Shown here piece by piece: positions 8,233-15,213 of a DNA stretch of 15,294 nt. Origin of the DNA: CAYLOP01 sp964385305 (GTDB lineage: Bacteria > Chloroflexota > Anaerolineae > Anaerolineales > E44-bin32). The notes under the pieces were generated by a model. The model did not search any database, was not told where the DNA came from, and saw only the letters and a list, made by a program, of their open reading frames with translations. The stretch is from positions 1-15,294 of the forward strand of contig CAYLOP010000070.1 of NCBI GenBank assembly GCA_964385305.1. The letters run 5' to 3'. The translations under genes and the position numbers were made by a program. The stretch's first letter is position 1, and each line of letters begins with the position of its first letter.

Positions 8233-8460
8233 TCAGGCGTTCTTTTCCTCCATGCGTGCCAGAGCATGGTCGATCAAGCTGCGCGCCGCCATGAGCATCT
8301 CGCGCCGGGCGGACCGGCGATGTTCGATGAATTCGGGTGGGAATAGCGCCTTATAGCTCTCGCGAATCTCGGAGCGGGCCGACTTGAGGTGTTGGCGAGT
8401 TTCCTCGGGCGGCCAGCGGCGATAACCCTCACGCTCGGTGTCCTTTTTCTTTTCAGGCAT
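8233..8460 (-). CDS. Small charged helical protein, 75 residues, unknown function
   Basis: I do not recognise a named family. The protein is soluble, very rich in Arg, Lys and Glu, and predicted mostly helical. The central LFPPEFIEHRRSARREML segment (about 35-55), followed by a SLIDHAL helix, resembles short conserved hypothetical proteins of other bacteria, from memory only. The frame stays open upstream to 8562, but the ATG at 8460 has a strong ribosome site (GGAGGG, about five bases before it), while the longer reading would start inside the thiolase coding end. The gene follows the thiolase by 53 bp on the same strand, with no terminator between, so the two are probably cotranscribed. A bidirectional terminator lies just beyond its stop. 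With no cysteine cluster, signal peptide or membrane helix, nothing hints at its job beyond a possible protein- or nucleic-acid-binding role. Confidence 0.7.
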   Translation of the reverse strand: MPEKKKDTEREGYRRWPPEETRQHLKSARSEIRESYKALFPPEFIEHRRSARREMLMAARSLIDHALARMEEKNA

Positions 8461-8513
8461 GGTACCCTCCTCACCTACACTGTTGCCTGCAACCATTATA
8501 CCCCAGCACGCGA

Positions 8514-9662
8514 TCAGGTGCGCTCCAGAATCGTTGCGGTGGCCATACCATGACCGATGCACATGGCCTGGAGGCCATATCGAGCACCTTCGCGCTCGAG
8601 TTCGTGCACCAGTCTTGTCATCAGAATCGCCCCGGTGGCGCCAAGCGGATGCCCGATGGCGATGGCGCCGCCGTCGATGTTGACTTTCGTCATGTCCGGC
8701 TCGAGTTCATGCTGCCAGGCGAGCACCACGGAAGCAAAGGCTTCATTCAATTGTATGATGTCGATTTGCTCAAGGGACATGCCAGCTCGTTTGAGCACCT
8801 TGCGCGTGGCGGGGATGGGGCCATCGAGCATGAGCACGGGATCCGTCCCCACCACCTGGCGGGCGACGATGCGTGTCATCGGTTTCAGCTTATGTTCGCG
8901 GACCGCGCGCTCCGATGCAATCAGCAGCGCGGCTGCGCCATCACTGATTTGGCTGCTGTTTCCAGCCGTGATCACCCCGTTCTCCTTGAAAACCGGCGGA
9001 AGCAATCCCATCTTCTCTCGATCCGGATTCATACGCACGCCTTGATCGTGCTCTACCAAACGTGTCCCACCATTTCCATCCGGTACAGGTACAGGGATAA
9101 TTTGTGTATGCAGACGCCCATCACGGATTGCTGCGCCGGCGCGCAGGTGGCTCCCATACGCAAAGTCATCGAGCGCATCTCTCTTCAGGCCCCATTTTTC
9201 CGCCATCATCTCGGCGCTGATGCCTTGGTGCACCAGACGGTAGGGAAAATTCTCCGGCCACTGCTTGGGCCAGTCCGCGCCAAGAGGCTCATGCGAGAGC
9301 ATTTCGATGCCGCCGGCGATGACCAGGTCCATATCCCCCACCAGGATAGCCTGGGATGCGAAATGGACAGCTTGCTGGCCGGAACCACACATACGATTGA
9401 GCTGCACAGCGGGGACGCTTACGGGGAAGCCGGCCTGGAGCGAAGCCAGACGGGCAATATTGGCGCCCTGATCGCCAATGGGCGTGACGCAGCCCAGGAT
9501 GACATCGTCCAGCAGCTCGGGCTCGATGCCGACGCGTTGGACGACCTCGCGTAGGACGAGCGCGGCAAGATCGACGGGCGCGATCGGATAAAGATCCCCC
9601 TTCTCTGGTTTTCCGATTCCAACTGGTGTACGAACGGCGGCGATGATGTACACTTCTGACAT
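8514..9662 (-). CDS. Thiolase (acetyl-CoA C-acyltransferase family)
   Basis: Enzyme of the thiolase family that either condenses two acyl-CoAs or cleaves 3-ketoacyl-CoA, used in beta-oxidation or in acetoacetyl-CoA synthesis. It has 382 residues, close to the usual 390. Catalytic residues are visible: nucleophile C92 in NRMCGSGQQA, NEAFA, the GHP histidine H338, and the second cysteine C368. The last motif reads CIGHGMA instead of the common CIGGGMG. The frame is open up to 9707, but the ATG at 9662 is chosen: it begins the family-typical SEVYIIAAVRTPVG and has AGAGGG six bases upstream. No beta-oxidation partner (FadB, acyl-CoA dehydrogenase) lies beside it. The gene downstream is a small unknown protein. 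An operator-like dyad lies in its promoter region. Degradative or biosynthetic use cannot be decided from sequence alone. Confidence 0.95.
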   Translation of the reverse strand: MSEVYIIAAVRTPVGIGKPEKGDLYPIAPVDLAALVLREVVQRVGIEPELLDDVILGCVTPIGDQGANIARLASLQAGFPVSVPAVQLNRMCGSGQQAVHFASQAILVGDMDLVIAGGIEMLSHEPLGADWPKQWPENFPYRLVHQGISAEMMAEKWGLKRDALDDFAYGSHLRAGAAIRDGRLHTQIIPVPVPDGNGGTRLVEHDQGVRMNPDREKMGLLPPVFKENGVITAGNSSQISDGAAALLIASERAVREHKLKPMTRIVARQVVGTDPVLMLDGPIPATRKVLKRAGMSLEQIDIIQLNEAFASVVLAWQHELEPDMTKVNIDGGAIAIGHPLGATGAILMTRLVHELEREGARYGLQAMCIGHGMATATILERT

Positions 9663-9713
9663 AAACATCCCTCTTTCGTTTACTGGTCGATTCGATGTGG
9701 TGTGCAATGAGAA

Positions 9714-9726
9714 ACGTACCGTACGT
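9714..9726. promoter_or_regulatory. Operator-like 13-bp palindrome upstream of the thiolase
   Basis: ACGTAC-C-GTACGT is a perfect dyad 51 bp before the thiolase ATG. Odd-centred palindromes of this size are typical of TetR-type repressor sites; the family of the binding protein is inference. It lies where transcription from the candidate thiolase promoter would begin. Confidence 0.45.
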
Positions 9727-9730
9727 GAAA

Positions 9731-9759
9731 AGCTTATGATACCCTCTTGGTGGTGTCAA
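9731..9759 (-). promoter_or_regulatory. Candidate promoter of the thiolase operon
   Basis: On the minus strand a perfect TTGACA (9759-9754) is followed by weak -10 candidates: TAAGCT at 17 bp (3 of 6) or CATAAG at 15 bp (4 of 6). The start site would fall at or beside the 9714-9726 dyad. Confidence 0.4.
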
Positions 9760-9877
9760 CTTGGTAGAATGGTGCAACCCGAGATGGTGAGCGATGTCAA
9801 AGGGGTATGGTTTGCATCTCCAATCGGGTTGGATGCTGCATGGTGAAACGGGAAGTTATGCAAAAGGGGTTGAACCG

Positions 9878-10570
9878 ATGAGGCTTTCTCGTTTGGCATG
9901 CTATGTTTGCCTGGCAAGTCTCATGCTTGTGTCTTGCCGCGATTACGGGCCTTCAGGATTGAGCGAGTACGAGACAGCCAGAGAACTGATCCTGGCGCTG
10001 GAAGAGGCGGGTGCATCGGTCGTCGAAACAGCCGTGATGGGAAATCCTGCATACCCAGGTGTTACGCAGGTCATCCAGGTCGAGGGGGAGCTCGTACAGG
10101 TGGTCGAATATGAAACTGTGGATGCACGCCGTATAGTCTCCGATCGCATTGCCTCGGAAGGCCATGCGATGGAGGGCGCGTTGGCATGGTCTGCGGGATC
10201 AAATCTCTGGGCGTCAGGTAAACTGGTGGTAGCTTACGCCGGCACGAATGGCGGCGTGATTCTGCTGTTGAGTGGACTACTGGGCGACCCGCTCACCTAT
10301 GTGCCCTCGGAGACGGATGAACCCTATCCGCCGGGCGTGACGAGCGCGATCAGCGCACTCGCCAGACAGTTCGACGTCGATCCGGCGCAGATTGACGTCG
10401 TGGCTTACGAATACGTGGAATGGCCAGATAGCTGTCTCGGTATGCCCGAACCGGAGGAAGCTTGCGTCGAGGTGATCGCCCTCGGATGGCGGGTGCGCCT
10501 GGAACTCGATGGCGTAGTGCACGAACTTCACAGCGATAGGCTGGGTGAACAGATCAGAGGTCTCAAGTAG
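9878..10570 (+). CDS. Putative lipoprotein, unknown function
   Basis: Exported protein of 230 residues, probably lipid-anchored on the outer face of the cytoplasmic membrane. It starts with basic residues and a hydrophobic core, then the lipobox LVSC with C20 as the modified cysteine. The start at 9878 is chosen because it gives this signal and has AAGGGG eight bases upstream; the same frame is open from an ATG at 9794, which would bury the signal peptide. After the anchor come an alpha/beta region (about 30-145) and a C-terminal part with two cysteines ten apart (C186, C196) in a WPDSCLGMPEPEEAC segment. From memory, this segment recurs in secreted proteins of Chloroflexota and relatives; the cysteines could form a disulphide. 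No catalytic motif is visible. A membrane-protein gene follows after 84 bp in the same direction. Confidence 0.8.
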   Translation: MRLSRLACYVCLASLMLVSCRDYGPSGLSEYETARELILALEEAGASVVETAVMGNPAYPGVTQVIQVEGELVQVVEYETVDARRIVSDRIASEGHAMEGALAWSAGSNLWASGKLVVAYAGTNGGVILLLSGLLGDPLTYVPSETDEPYPPGVTSAISALARQFDVDPAQIDVVAYEYVEWPDSCLGMPEPEEACVEVIALGWRVRLELDGVVHELHSDRLGEQIRGLK

Positions 10571-10654
10571 CATTGTGAGTGTCATCTGCGTTAGTATGCT
10601 GCGACCTTGACAGGGTGGTTTCAAGAGGATTGCCTGTGCGCATAGAACGTCGTG

Positions 10655-11782
10655 ATGGCGGATGAGGAGCGGGACGTGAAGAGACCCACCATGGTTAGAC
10701 GCATTCGGAAAGCAGTCCGACGGGAAGGCGCGCCGCGCTACCTGCTTATCACGCTGCTCAGCTTCGCCGCCTCCGTGGGGCTGACACGTCTGTTTCTTGA
10801 GCTTGCCGGTTATCCTCAACTCGGTAACGCTGAGTTGCATATCGCGCATGTACTGTGGGGAGGCCTGTTTCTCTTCGTGGCATCGGTCTTGCCGCTGATC
10901 TTTGCCAATCGCTGGGTGTACGTGTTGGGATCGCTTTGCGCGGGTCTGGGTGTAGGGTTGTTTATCGACGAGGTCGGTAAATTCATCACCCAAACCAACA
11001 ACTACTTCCACCCGGCCGCCGCCCCCATCTTCTACGCCTTCTTTTTGATCACAGTGCTGGTATATCTGCAGGTACGGAGGGCGCCGGAGCGCGACGGACG
11101 TGACGAGTTGTATGGCGCCATCGATGGCCTGGCGGAGGTCCTGGATCACGATCTGGAACCAAGTGAATTGCGCGCCCTGCAACGGCGATTGCAGCGCATC
11201 GTTGAGGGCGCGGATCACCCTGATCTCGCTCGATTGGCATCCTCCCTGCTAACATTTCTAGAGTCGGATGCTCTCCACCTCGCGCCGGAGCTGCCGGGTT
11301 TCGCGGAGCGCTGGCTTGCCAGGCTGCGGCGGTTTGAAACGCGCTGGATCACAACCATGCGGATGAAAGCCGCCATTATCGGCGGGGTTGGCGCCTTGGG
11401 GTTGTATTCGTTGGTCAAGTTTGGGCGGCTGCTCCTCGTCTTGGTGGGAACCGCCAGTCTGGAGAGCCTGGTGGATTACCGCGTAATCGCAGGGCAGGTG
11501 GCGGGCGATAGCGGCGTGATTTGGTTTATGGCGCGCATGGGTTTGGAAGCGGGCGTAGCCTTGCTCCTGATTGCTGCGGCCGTTACCTTGGGCCTTGGTA
11601 AAGACAGGCTGGGGATCGGGTTGGCCTATCTTAGCTTGCTGCTTTCCTTGACAGTTGTCAATCTGCTGGTGTTCTACTTCGAGCAGTTCTCTACGATGAT
11701 CAAGGCCTCGATCGAGTTTGTGCTCCTATTGGGGGTGCTCTACTTCCGGCGGTACCATGTTGAACTGACGAACGACGGGTAG
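10655..11782 (+). CDS. Polytopic membrane protein, unknown function
   Basis: Integral membrane protein of 375 residues. Four hydrophobic segments fill residues about 29-140, a soluble charged stretch follows (about 141-238), then four more segments to the end. Distinctive polar residues lie within or next to helices: H65 in AHVLWGG, and an FIDEVGKF segment (103-110) followed by TNNYFHPAAAP (114-124). I recall this H-LWGG plus FIDE-GKF-T-N-YF pattern from uncharacterised proteins of Chloroflexota and Actinomycetota; no function is known to me. The acidic pair D105/E106 in a membrane setting could bind an ion, which is speculation. Start uncertain: ATG at 10655, GTG three bases earlier, and ATG at 10691 are all possible, and none has a strong ribosome site. 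It lies 84 bp after the lipoprotein gene and may share its transcript. Confidence 0.8.
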   Translation: MADEERDVKRPTMVRRIRKAVRREGAPRYLLITLLSFAASVGLTRLFLELAGYPQLGNAELHIAHVLWGGLFLFVASVLPLIFANRWVYVLGSLCAGLGVGLFIDEVGKFITQTNNYFHPAAAPIFYAFFLITVLVYLQVRRAPERDGRDELYGAIDGLAEVLDHDLEPSELRALQRRLQRIVEGADHPDLARLASSLLTFLESDALHLAPELPGFAERWLARLRRFETRWITTMRMKAAIIGGVGALGLYSLVKFGRLLLVLVGTASLESLVDYRVIAGQVAGDSGVIWFMARMGLEAGVALLLIAAAVTLGLGKDRLGIGLAYLSLLLSLTVVNLLVFYFEQFSTMIKASIEFVLLLGVLYFRRYHVELTNDG

Positions 11783-12123
11783 CCTTTCGGCGAAGCGGCG
11801 TTTGCTGAAAACCTAAACTGCTTTACTTATGAGGTCATGGAAGCGAAATGATCGCCCGGAGCGGACATCACAAGGTCGGCGAGGTAATCGTCGGTTTCTT
11901 CCATTGGTAGCCACTTGGCACGGATTAAAGCCCTGGTTTAGTAGCCCAGACAGGTATGCAGGGGGAACCCATGCAGACCTCGAGGCCGGCGTCTTTGCAG
12001 GCTGCCAACAACAAGGGATAATGAAATATAGGGATTAGCGATGCCATAACGGCCGGGTACCCAATGAGGAAACAGCCACCCCATAAGGCAGACAGCCCCC
12101 CCTGTATTTTGCGAGGTGAGCAG
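11783..12123. other. 341-bp gap without a convincing gene
   Basis: Several short frames cross this stretch on both strands, but none has a ribosome site or a recognisable family. The minus-strand frame from 12158 to 11925 is the longest and shows hydrophobic patches, yet looks random. A possible promoter lies at 11994-12022. The rest may be leader or a decayed gene. Confidence 0.4.
11994..12022 (+). promoter_or_regulatory. Candidate promoter of the ABC exporter operon
   Basis: TTTGCA (11994-11999, 4 of 6) and GATAAT (12017-12022, 5 of 6) lie 17 bp apart. Transcription would start near 12029, about 95 nt before the GTG start chosen for the ATPase gene. Confidence 0.35.
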
Positions 12124-13089
12124 GTGCATGTAGACAGCAGCAACGATGCAAAGGTCATGCTGAGACTGCAAGGATTAAGGAAATCCTACGGCGATCTCGT
12201 CGCGGTTCGGGATCTTTCGCTGGACGTCCTACGAGGCGAGGTGTTCGGTTTCCTGGGGCCGAACGGCGCCGGAAAAACCACCACGATCAATATGATCTGC
12301 GGCCTGCTTCAGGCCGATGCGGGCGAGATTGTGATCGAGGGTCGCTCGCTGGGGAAACACTACCGGGATTGCAAACGCAGGATGGGCTTATGCCCCGAGA
12401 ACCTGGTCATCTGGGAAAACCTGACCTGCCTCGAGCAATTGGTCTTCATGGGGCAGCAGTACGACCTCGTCCCGGAGGCGGCCAGAGCGAGAGCTGCGCA
12501 GTTACTTGAGGACTTCCACCTCACGGATCGGAGCCACAAGCTGGCGAAGACTCTCTCGGGTGGTATGAAGCGCCGGCTGAATCTCGCCCTTGCGTTAGTT
12601 CACGATCCAGAGATCCTGATCCTCGACGAGCCGCAAGTCGGGCTCGACCCGCAGAGCAGAATCCTGGTCCGAGAGTATATCCGCTCGCTAGCGAGGCACA
12701 AGACCGTTGTTTTAACGTCCCACGATATGAGCGAGGTCGATCGGCTGGCGGATCGGGTCGGGATTGTAGACCATGGCGAGCTGCTGGTGCTCGACACCCC
12801 CGAAGCGCTCAAAAGCCGGCACGGTGCGCGCGATATCGTAGAGATCCAATTTGAAGACGATCCGGAGAATCAACTCAACGCATTGAGACCGACGCTTCCC
12901 GAAGGCTTGCAGCGTTGGACGTATGGTGACGGCAGGCTGCGGATGACCGATCTTGAAACTGTAGATGTGCTTCCGGTCCTGCTCGAGGCGTTCCGGGAAG
13001 CTCAGGTTGAGGTCATGGACATCACCATCCGCAAACGGACGCTTGAAGATGTGTTCATCGATCTGACCGGCAGGAGGTTGCGGGAATGA
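12124..13089 (+). CDS. ABC-2 exporter ATP-binding protein
   Basis: Cytoplasmic ATPase that powers the permease encoded next to it. With the GTG start it has 321 residues. Walker A is GPNGAGKTT (45-53), the signature LSGGM (144-148), Walker B ILILDEP (D168, E169), and the switch histidine H200. The Q-loop position holds Glu (CPEN, E92) where Gln is expected, and the D-loop region reads DEPQVGLDP where DEPTVGLDP is usual. The C-terminal 85 residues form the extra domain seen in DrrA/YhaQ-type export ATPases. The GTG at 12124 is chosen because GAGGTGA lies just before it. An in-frame ATG at 12064 gives 20 more residues but has no ribosome site, and an ATG at 12157 starts right at the domain. The stop overlaps the permease start (ATGA). 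Likely cargo is a drug, lipid or peptide; not determined. Confidence 0.92.
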   Translation: MHVDSSNDAKVMLRLQGLRKSYGDLVAVRDLSLDVLRGEVFGFLGPNGAGKTTTINMICGLLQADAGEIVIEGRSLGKHYRDCKRRMGLCPENLVIWENLTCLEQLVFMGQQYDLVPEAARARAAQLLEDFHLTDRSHKLAKTLSGGMKRRLNLALALVHDPEILILDEPQVGLDPQSRILVREYIRSLARHKTVVLTSHDMSEVDRLADRVGIVDHGELLVLDTPEALKSRHGARDIVEIQFEDDPENQLNALRPTLPEGLQRWTYGDGRLRMTDLETVDVLPVLLEAFREAQVEVMDITIRKRTLEDVFIDLTGRRLRE

Positions 13090-14264
13090 GGACCCTCAGC
13101 CTGTTCAAGAAGACCTGGATCGAGAACATCCGCGATTGGAAGATCCTGATCCTCACGCTGACCTTCGCACCGCTCTTCGTGGTGTTGATGTATTTTTACG
13201 CCGAGGAATCGGCGCAAGCCCCCCACCGGGTCGTAGTTGTCAATGGTGACCTCGGCGCATCGACCGATGGTGGAGCGCATTTCAACGCGGGTGAAGCACT
13301 GATCCTCGAGATGGCGCGCGTCCGTGATGTGGAGGGTATGAAGCTTTTTGAGGTTCATGAAGAGGCTGAGGTGGACGCGGCACGCAAGCGGCTGGCGAAT
13401 CATGCTGCCGACCTGGCGGTTGAAATCCCAGGGAATTTTTCGCAAACCCTGCTGGCCTACATGAATGGCGACCAGCCCACACCGGCGATTGTGAAGACCT
13501 ACGGTGACCCGACGAATGCGAAATACATCATGGCGGCGGTTTGGAGCGATATGATGACTTACGAATACGCAGCCGCCATGACGGGTATGAGTTTCCCAGT
13601 GGAAGTAGAGGCAGACTCGATCAACGGCATCAGATCGCTGAACGAATTCGAGCTATACGTGCCCGCAATGCTGGCACTGGCTGTGATTATGCTGATGTTC
13701 ACCGCAGCCGCGTCGCTGATCAAGGAAAAGGATAAGGGGACTGTGATTCGCTTGCGCCTCTCCAACATGACAACCCTCGAGTGGCTCACGGCGGTGAGCC
13801 TATCGCAAGTCATCATCGGTATGCTGGCCTTGATGCTTACCTATCTGACAGCCGTGGCTCTAGGGTATCAGACCACGGGTTCGTTGCTCGCCATGATGAG
13901 CGTCGGACTTCTAGCGTGTTTGTCGATCATCGGAATCAGCCTGATCGTCGCCGCCTACCTTCGGACGATCTTTGATCTCTTGACGATCGGCTGCTTCCCG
14001 TTTTTCATCCTGATGTTCTTTTCGGGGGGTATGTTCCCTTTGCCGCCCGTGCGTCTGTTCACTCTGGGGGATCGCGTGGTGAATATCAACGACGTGCTGC
14101 CTACCACGCACGCCATCACCGCGTTGGGAAAGATCCTCAACCAGGGCGCGGGATTGGGCGAGGTGGTGTACGAGTTGGCCGCCATCGGTGTTCTCACGAT
14201 TGTAGTTTTCGCGTTGGGAGCCTGGCTGTTTGCGCGACGTCAGATGAGGGCGGTTGCGGATTAA
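13086..14264 (+). CDS. ABC-2 type exporter permease
   Basis: Membrane half of the exporter, 392 residues. It has the classic ABC-2 layout: a short cytoplasmic start, a first helix (about 18-38), a large extracytoplasmic domain (about 40-190) and then five hydrophobic segments between about 197 and 388. The segment FFSGGMFPLPP near residues 315-325 is typical of the family's reentrant region, just before the last helix. The start codon overlaps the ATPase stop by ATGA, which indicates translational coupling and a one-to-one complex. In the cell the ATPase and permease should dimerise into an A2B2 exporter. The cargo is unknown; no biosynthetic or immunity gene lies nearby to suggest one. The sequence ends 12 bp before a palindromic repeat that may limit transcription. 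Confidence 0.92.
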   Translation: MRTLSLFKKTWIENIRDWKILILTLTFAPLFVVLMYFYAEESAQAPHRVVVVNGDLGASTDGGAHFNAGEALILEMARVRDVEGMKLFEVHEEAEVDAARKRLANHAADLAVEIPGNFSQTLLAYMNGDQPTPAIVKTYGDPTNAKYIMAAVWSDMMTYEYAAAMTGMSFPVEVEADSINGIRSLNEFELYVPAMLALAVIMLMFTAAASLIKEKDKGTVIRLRLSNMTTLEWLTAVSLSQVIIGMLALMLTYLTAVALGYQTTGSLLAMMSVGLLACLSIIGISLIVAAYLRTIFDLLTIGCFPFFILMFFSGGMFPLPPVRLFTLGDRVVNINDVLPTTHAITALGKILNQGAGLGEVVYELAAIGVLTIVVFALGAWLFARRQMRAVAD

Positions 14265-14276
14265 GGTGTCTGCGCA

Positions 14277-14404
14277 ATGTCATTCCGATGGTGCGCAGTG
14301 CCGTGGAATCTCATTCGCTGTAAGCGGTGAAGTCGCCAATGCAGGATGCGCTCGCTAGCCGAAAATGAGATTCCTCGCTTTCCCAGGTTCGCTCGGATTG
14401 ACAT
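14277..14404. repeat. Nested palindromic repeat (REP/MITE-like), 128 bp
   Basis: Outer arms ATGTCATTCCGA (14277-14288) and TCGGATTGACAT (14393-14404) match as reverse complements at 11 of 12. Inner arms GGAATCTCATT (14305-14315) and AATGAGATTCC (14364-14374) match perfectly. Both pairs share nearly the same centre (about 14340), and parts of the middle are also loosely symmetric. The sequence resembles the dispersed TGTCATTCCGA...GGAATCTCA repeats that I recall from several bacterial phyla. It sits between two convergent genes, a typical place for such elements, where it may also act as a terminator. Confidence 0.65.
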
Positions 14405-14452
14405 GAAAAGAAAGCGAAGGCCGGTGTTACATCCCGCAGCCGCAACGAGGCC

Positions 14453-14965
14453 TCATGCATGTTCTTCGAAGAGCTTCTCACCCGCCCGGATGGGGACCGC
14501 CAGGCGGTTTTCAGCGGGTGTGACCGGGCAGACCCAGGTGGGATTGTAGGCGCAATAGGGATTGTAGGCGAGGTTGAAGTCGACATGGAAGCGGCCGTCG
14601 GGCAGCTCCTCTGGCTCGAGGTAGCGCCCAGCGCCGTATGTCTCCTCGCCGAATAATGCGTCGGCGAACGGCAGGAAGAATCCGTATTCATTGCGGTAGA
14701 TGGTAAGAGCCGCCTCCTGCTCCTCGACGTTGAAGTTGAATCGCCCATAGCGTTCGAAGGTCTGAACGCTGCCCGTGTTGGTTGGGATTTGAATCTCTTC
14801 ACCCTCCGGGAAAACATCCACCTCGACGATCAGGTCGAGATCAGGGTTGTGGGGAAAGTAATCCAAACCTTGGAATACAGCCTTCTGCTCCGGCGTCAGG
14901 GGACTGTGCGGGTCGGTGCGGAAAAATTCGTCTTTCTGCAGACGAAAATGTTCTAGTACGCTCAT
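14453..14965 (-). CDS. DUF1684 family protein
   Basis: Protein of 170 residues with the recognisable layout of DUF1684: an N-terminal KDEFFRTDPHSPL segment (11-23), FQGLDYFP (31-38), GAGRYLEPEELPDG (111-124), then the strongly conserved DFN (129-131) and AYNPYCAYNP (133-142), a CPVTPAENRL segment (146-155) and PIRAGEK near the end. Its biochemical role is unknown to me. Two cysteines (C138, C146) lie in the conserved core and could bind a metal or form a disulphide. There is no signal peptide or membrane helix, so it is probably cytoplasmic. Length is at the short end; many members are longer because of an N-terminal extension. The ATG at 14965 has AGGTGA just upstream, with GGAGGAG before that. 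It is probably monocistronic, convergent with the ABC exporter. Confidence 0.9.
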   Translation of the reverse strand: MSVLEHFRLQKDEFFRTDPHSPLTPEQKAVFQGLDYFPHNPDLDLIVEVDVFPEGEEIQIPTNTGSVQTFERYGRFNFNVEEQEAALTIYRNEYGFFLPFADALFGEETYGAGRYLEPEELPDGRFHVDFNLAYNPYCAYNPTWVCPVTPAENRLAVPIRAGEKLFEEHA

Positions 14966-15213
14966 GCTTTCACCTCACTCCTCCCCCGGCGTTTCGCTAA
15001 GCAGAGGTGTGGTTCGATGTAACTCAGGGTGTATCTTGATCGTCTGGCGGGAGGCATCGATTTGATTTGCTCCTGTCATGTGAATTCTATCAGGTTGGCG
15101 AGACGATGCTAGGAATTTGATCAATCCTATGGTGGAAAAAGGTTGGGGGAGCCTCTTGGGTAAACGAGGCTCCCCACGCAGATTACCAGGATTGACTTTG
15201 GGCAATATTGGCT
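14966..15213. other. Region upstream of the DUF1684 gene, no gene seen
   Basis: It holds the DUF1684 leader and promoter, which I cannot place well (a minus-strand TAGAAT at 15089-15084 lacks a good -35). There is a near-palindrome around TTGATCAA (15117-15124) and a minus-strand terminator at 15146-15175. A 76-residue minus frame (15205-14975) has no ribosome site and looks like chance. Confidence 0.4.
15146..15175 (-). terminator. Intrinsic terminator, minus strand
   Basis: GGGGAGCCTC (15146-15155) and GAGGCTCCCC (15166-15175) form a perfect 10-bp GC-rich stem with a 10-nt loop. Reading leftward the stem is followed by CAACCTTTTT; reading rightward there is no T-tract. It should therefore end a minus-strand transcript coming from beyond the right edge. 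Confidence 0.65.

Noticed and set aside
8550..9554. Long plus-strand frame (334 codons) opposite the thiolase
   Set aside because: It is the antisense of a clear thiolase with all catalytic motifs; the translation is low-quality and unrecognisable.
9858..9881. Seven-codon frame whose TGA overlaps the lipoprotein ATG (ATGA)
   Set aside because: It could be a leader minicistron, but it holds the lipoprotein ribosome site and such overlaps arise easily by chance.
10607..10612. TTGACA before the polytopic membrane-protein gene
   Set aside because: At 17 bp the -10 position reads TTGCCT, with nothing better at nearby spacings.
10277..11218. Long minus-strand frame (313 codons) opposite the lipoprotein and membrane-protein genes
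   Set aside because: It overlaps two genes with clear signal peptide and membrane helices; its own translation is rich in His, Gln and Cys with no family resemblance.
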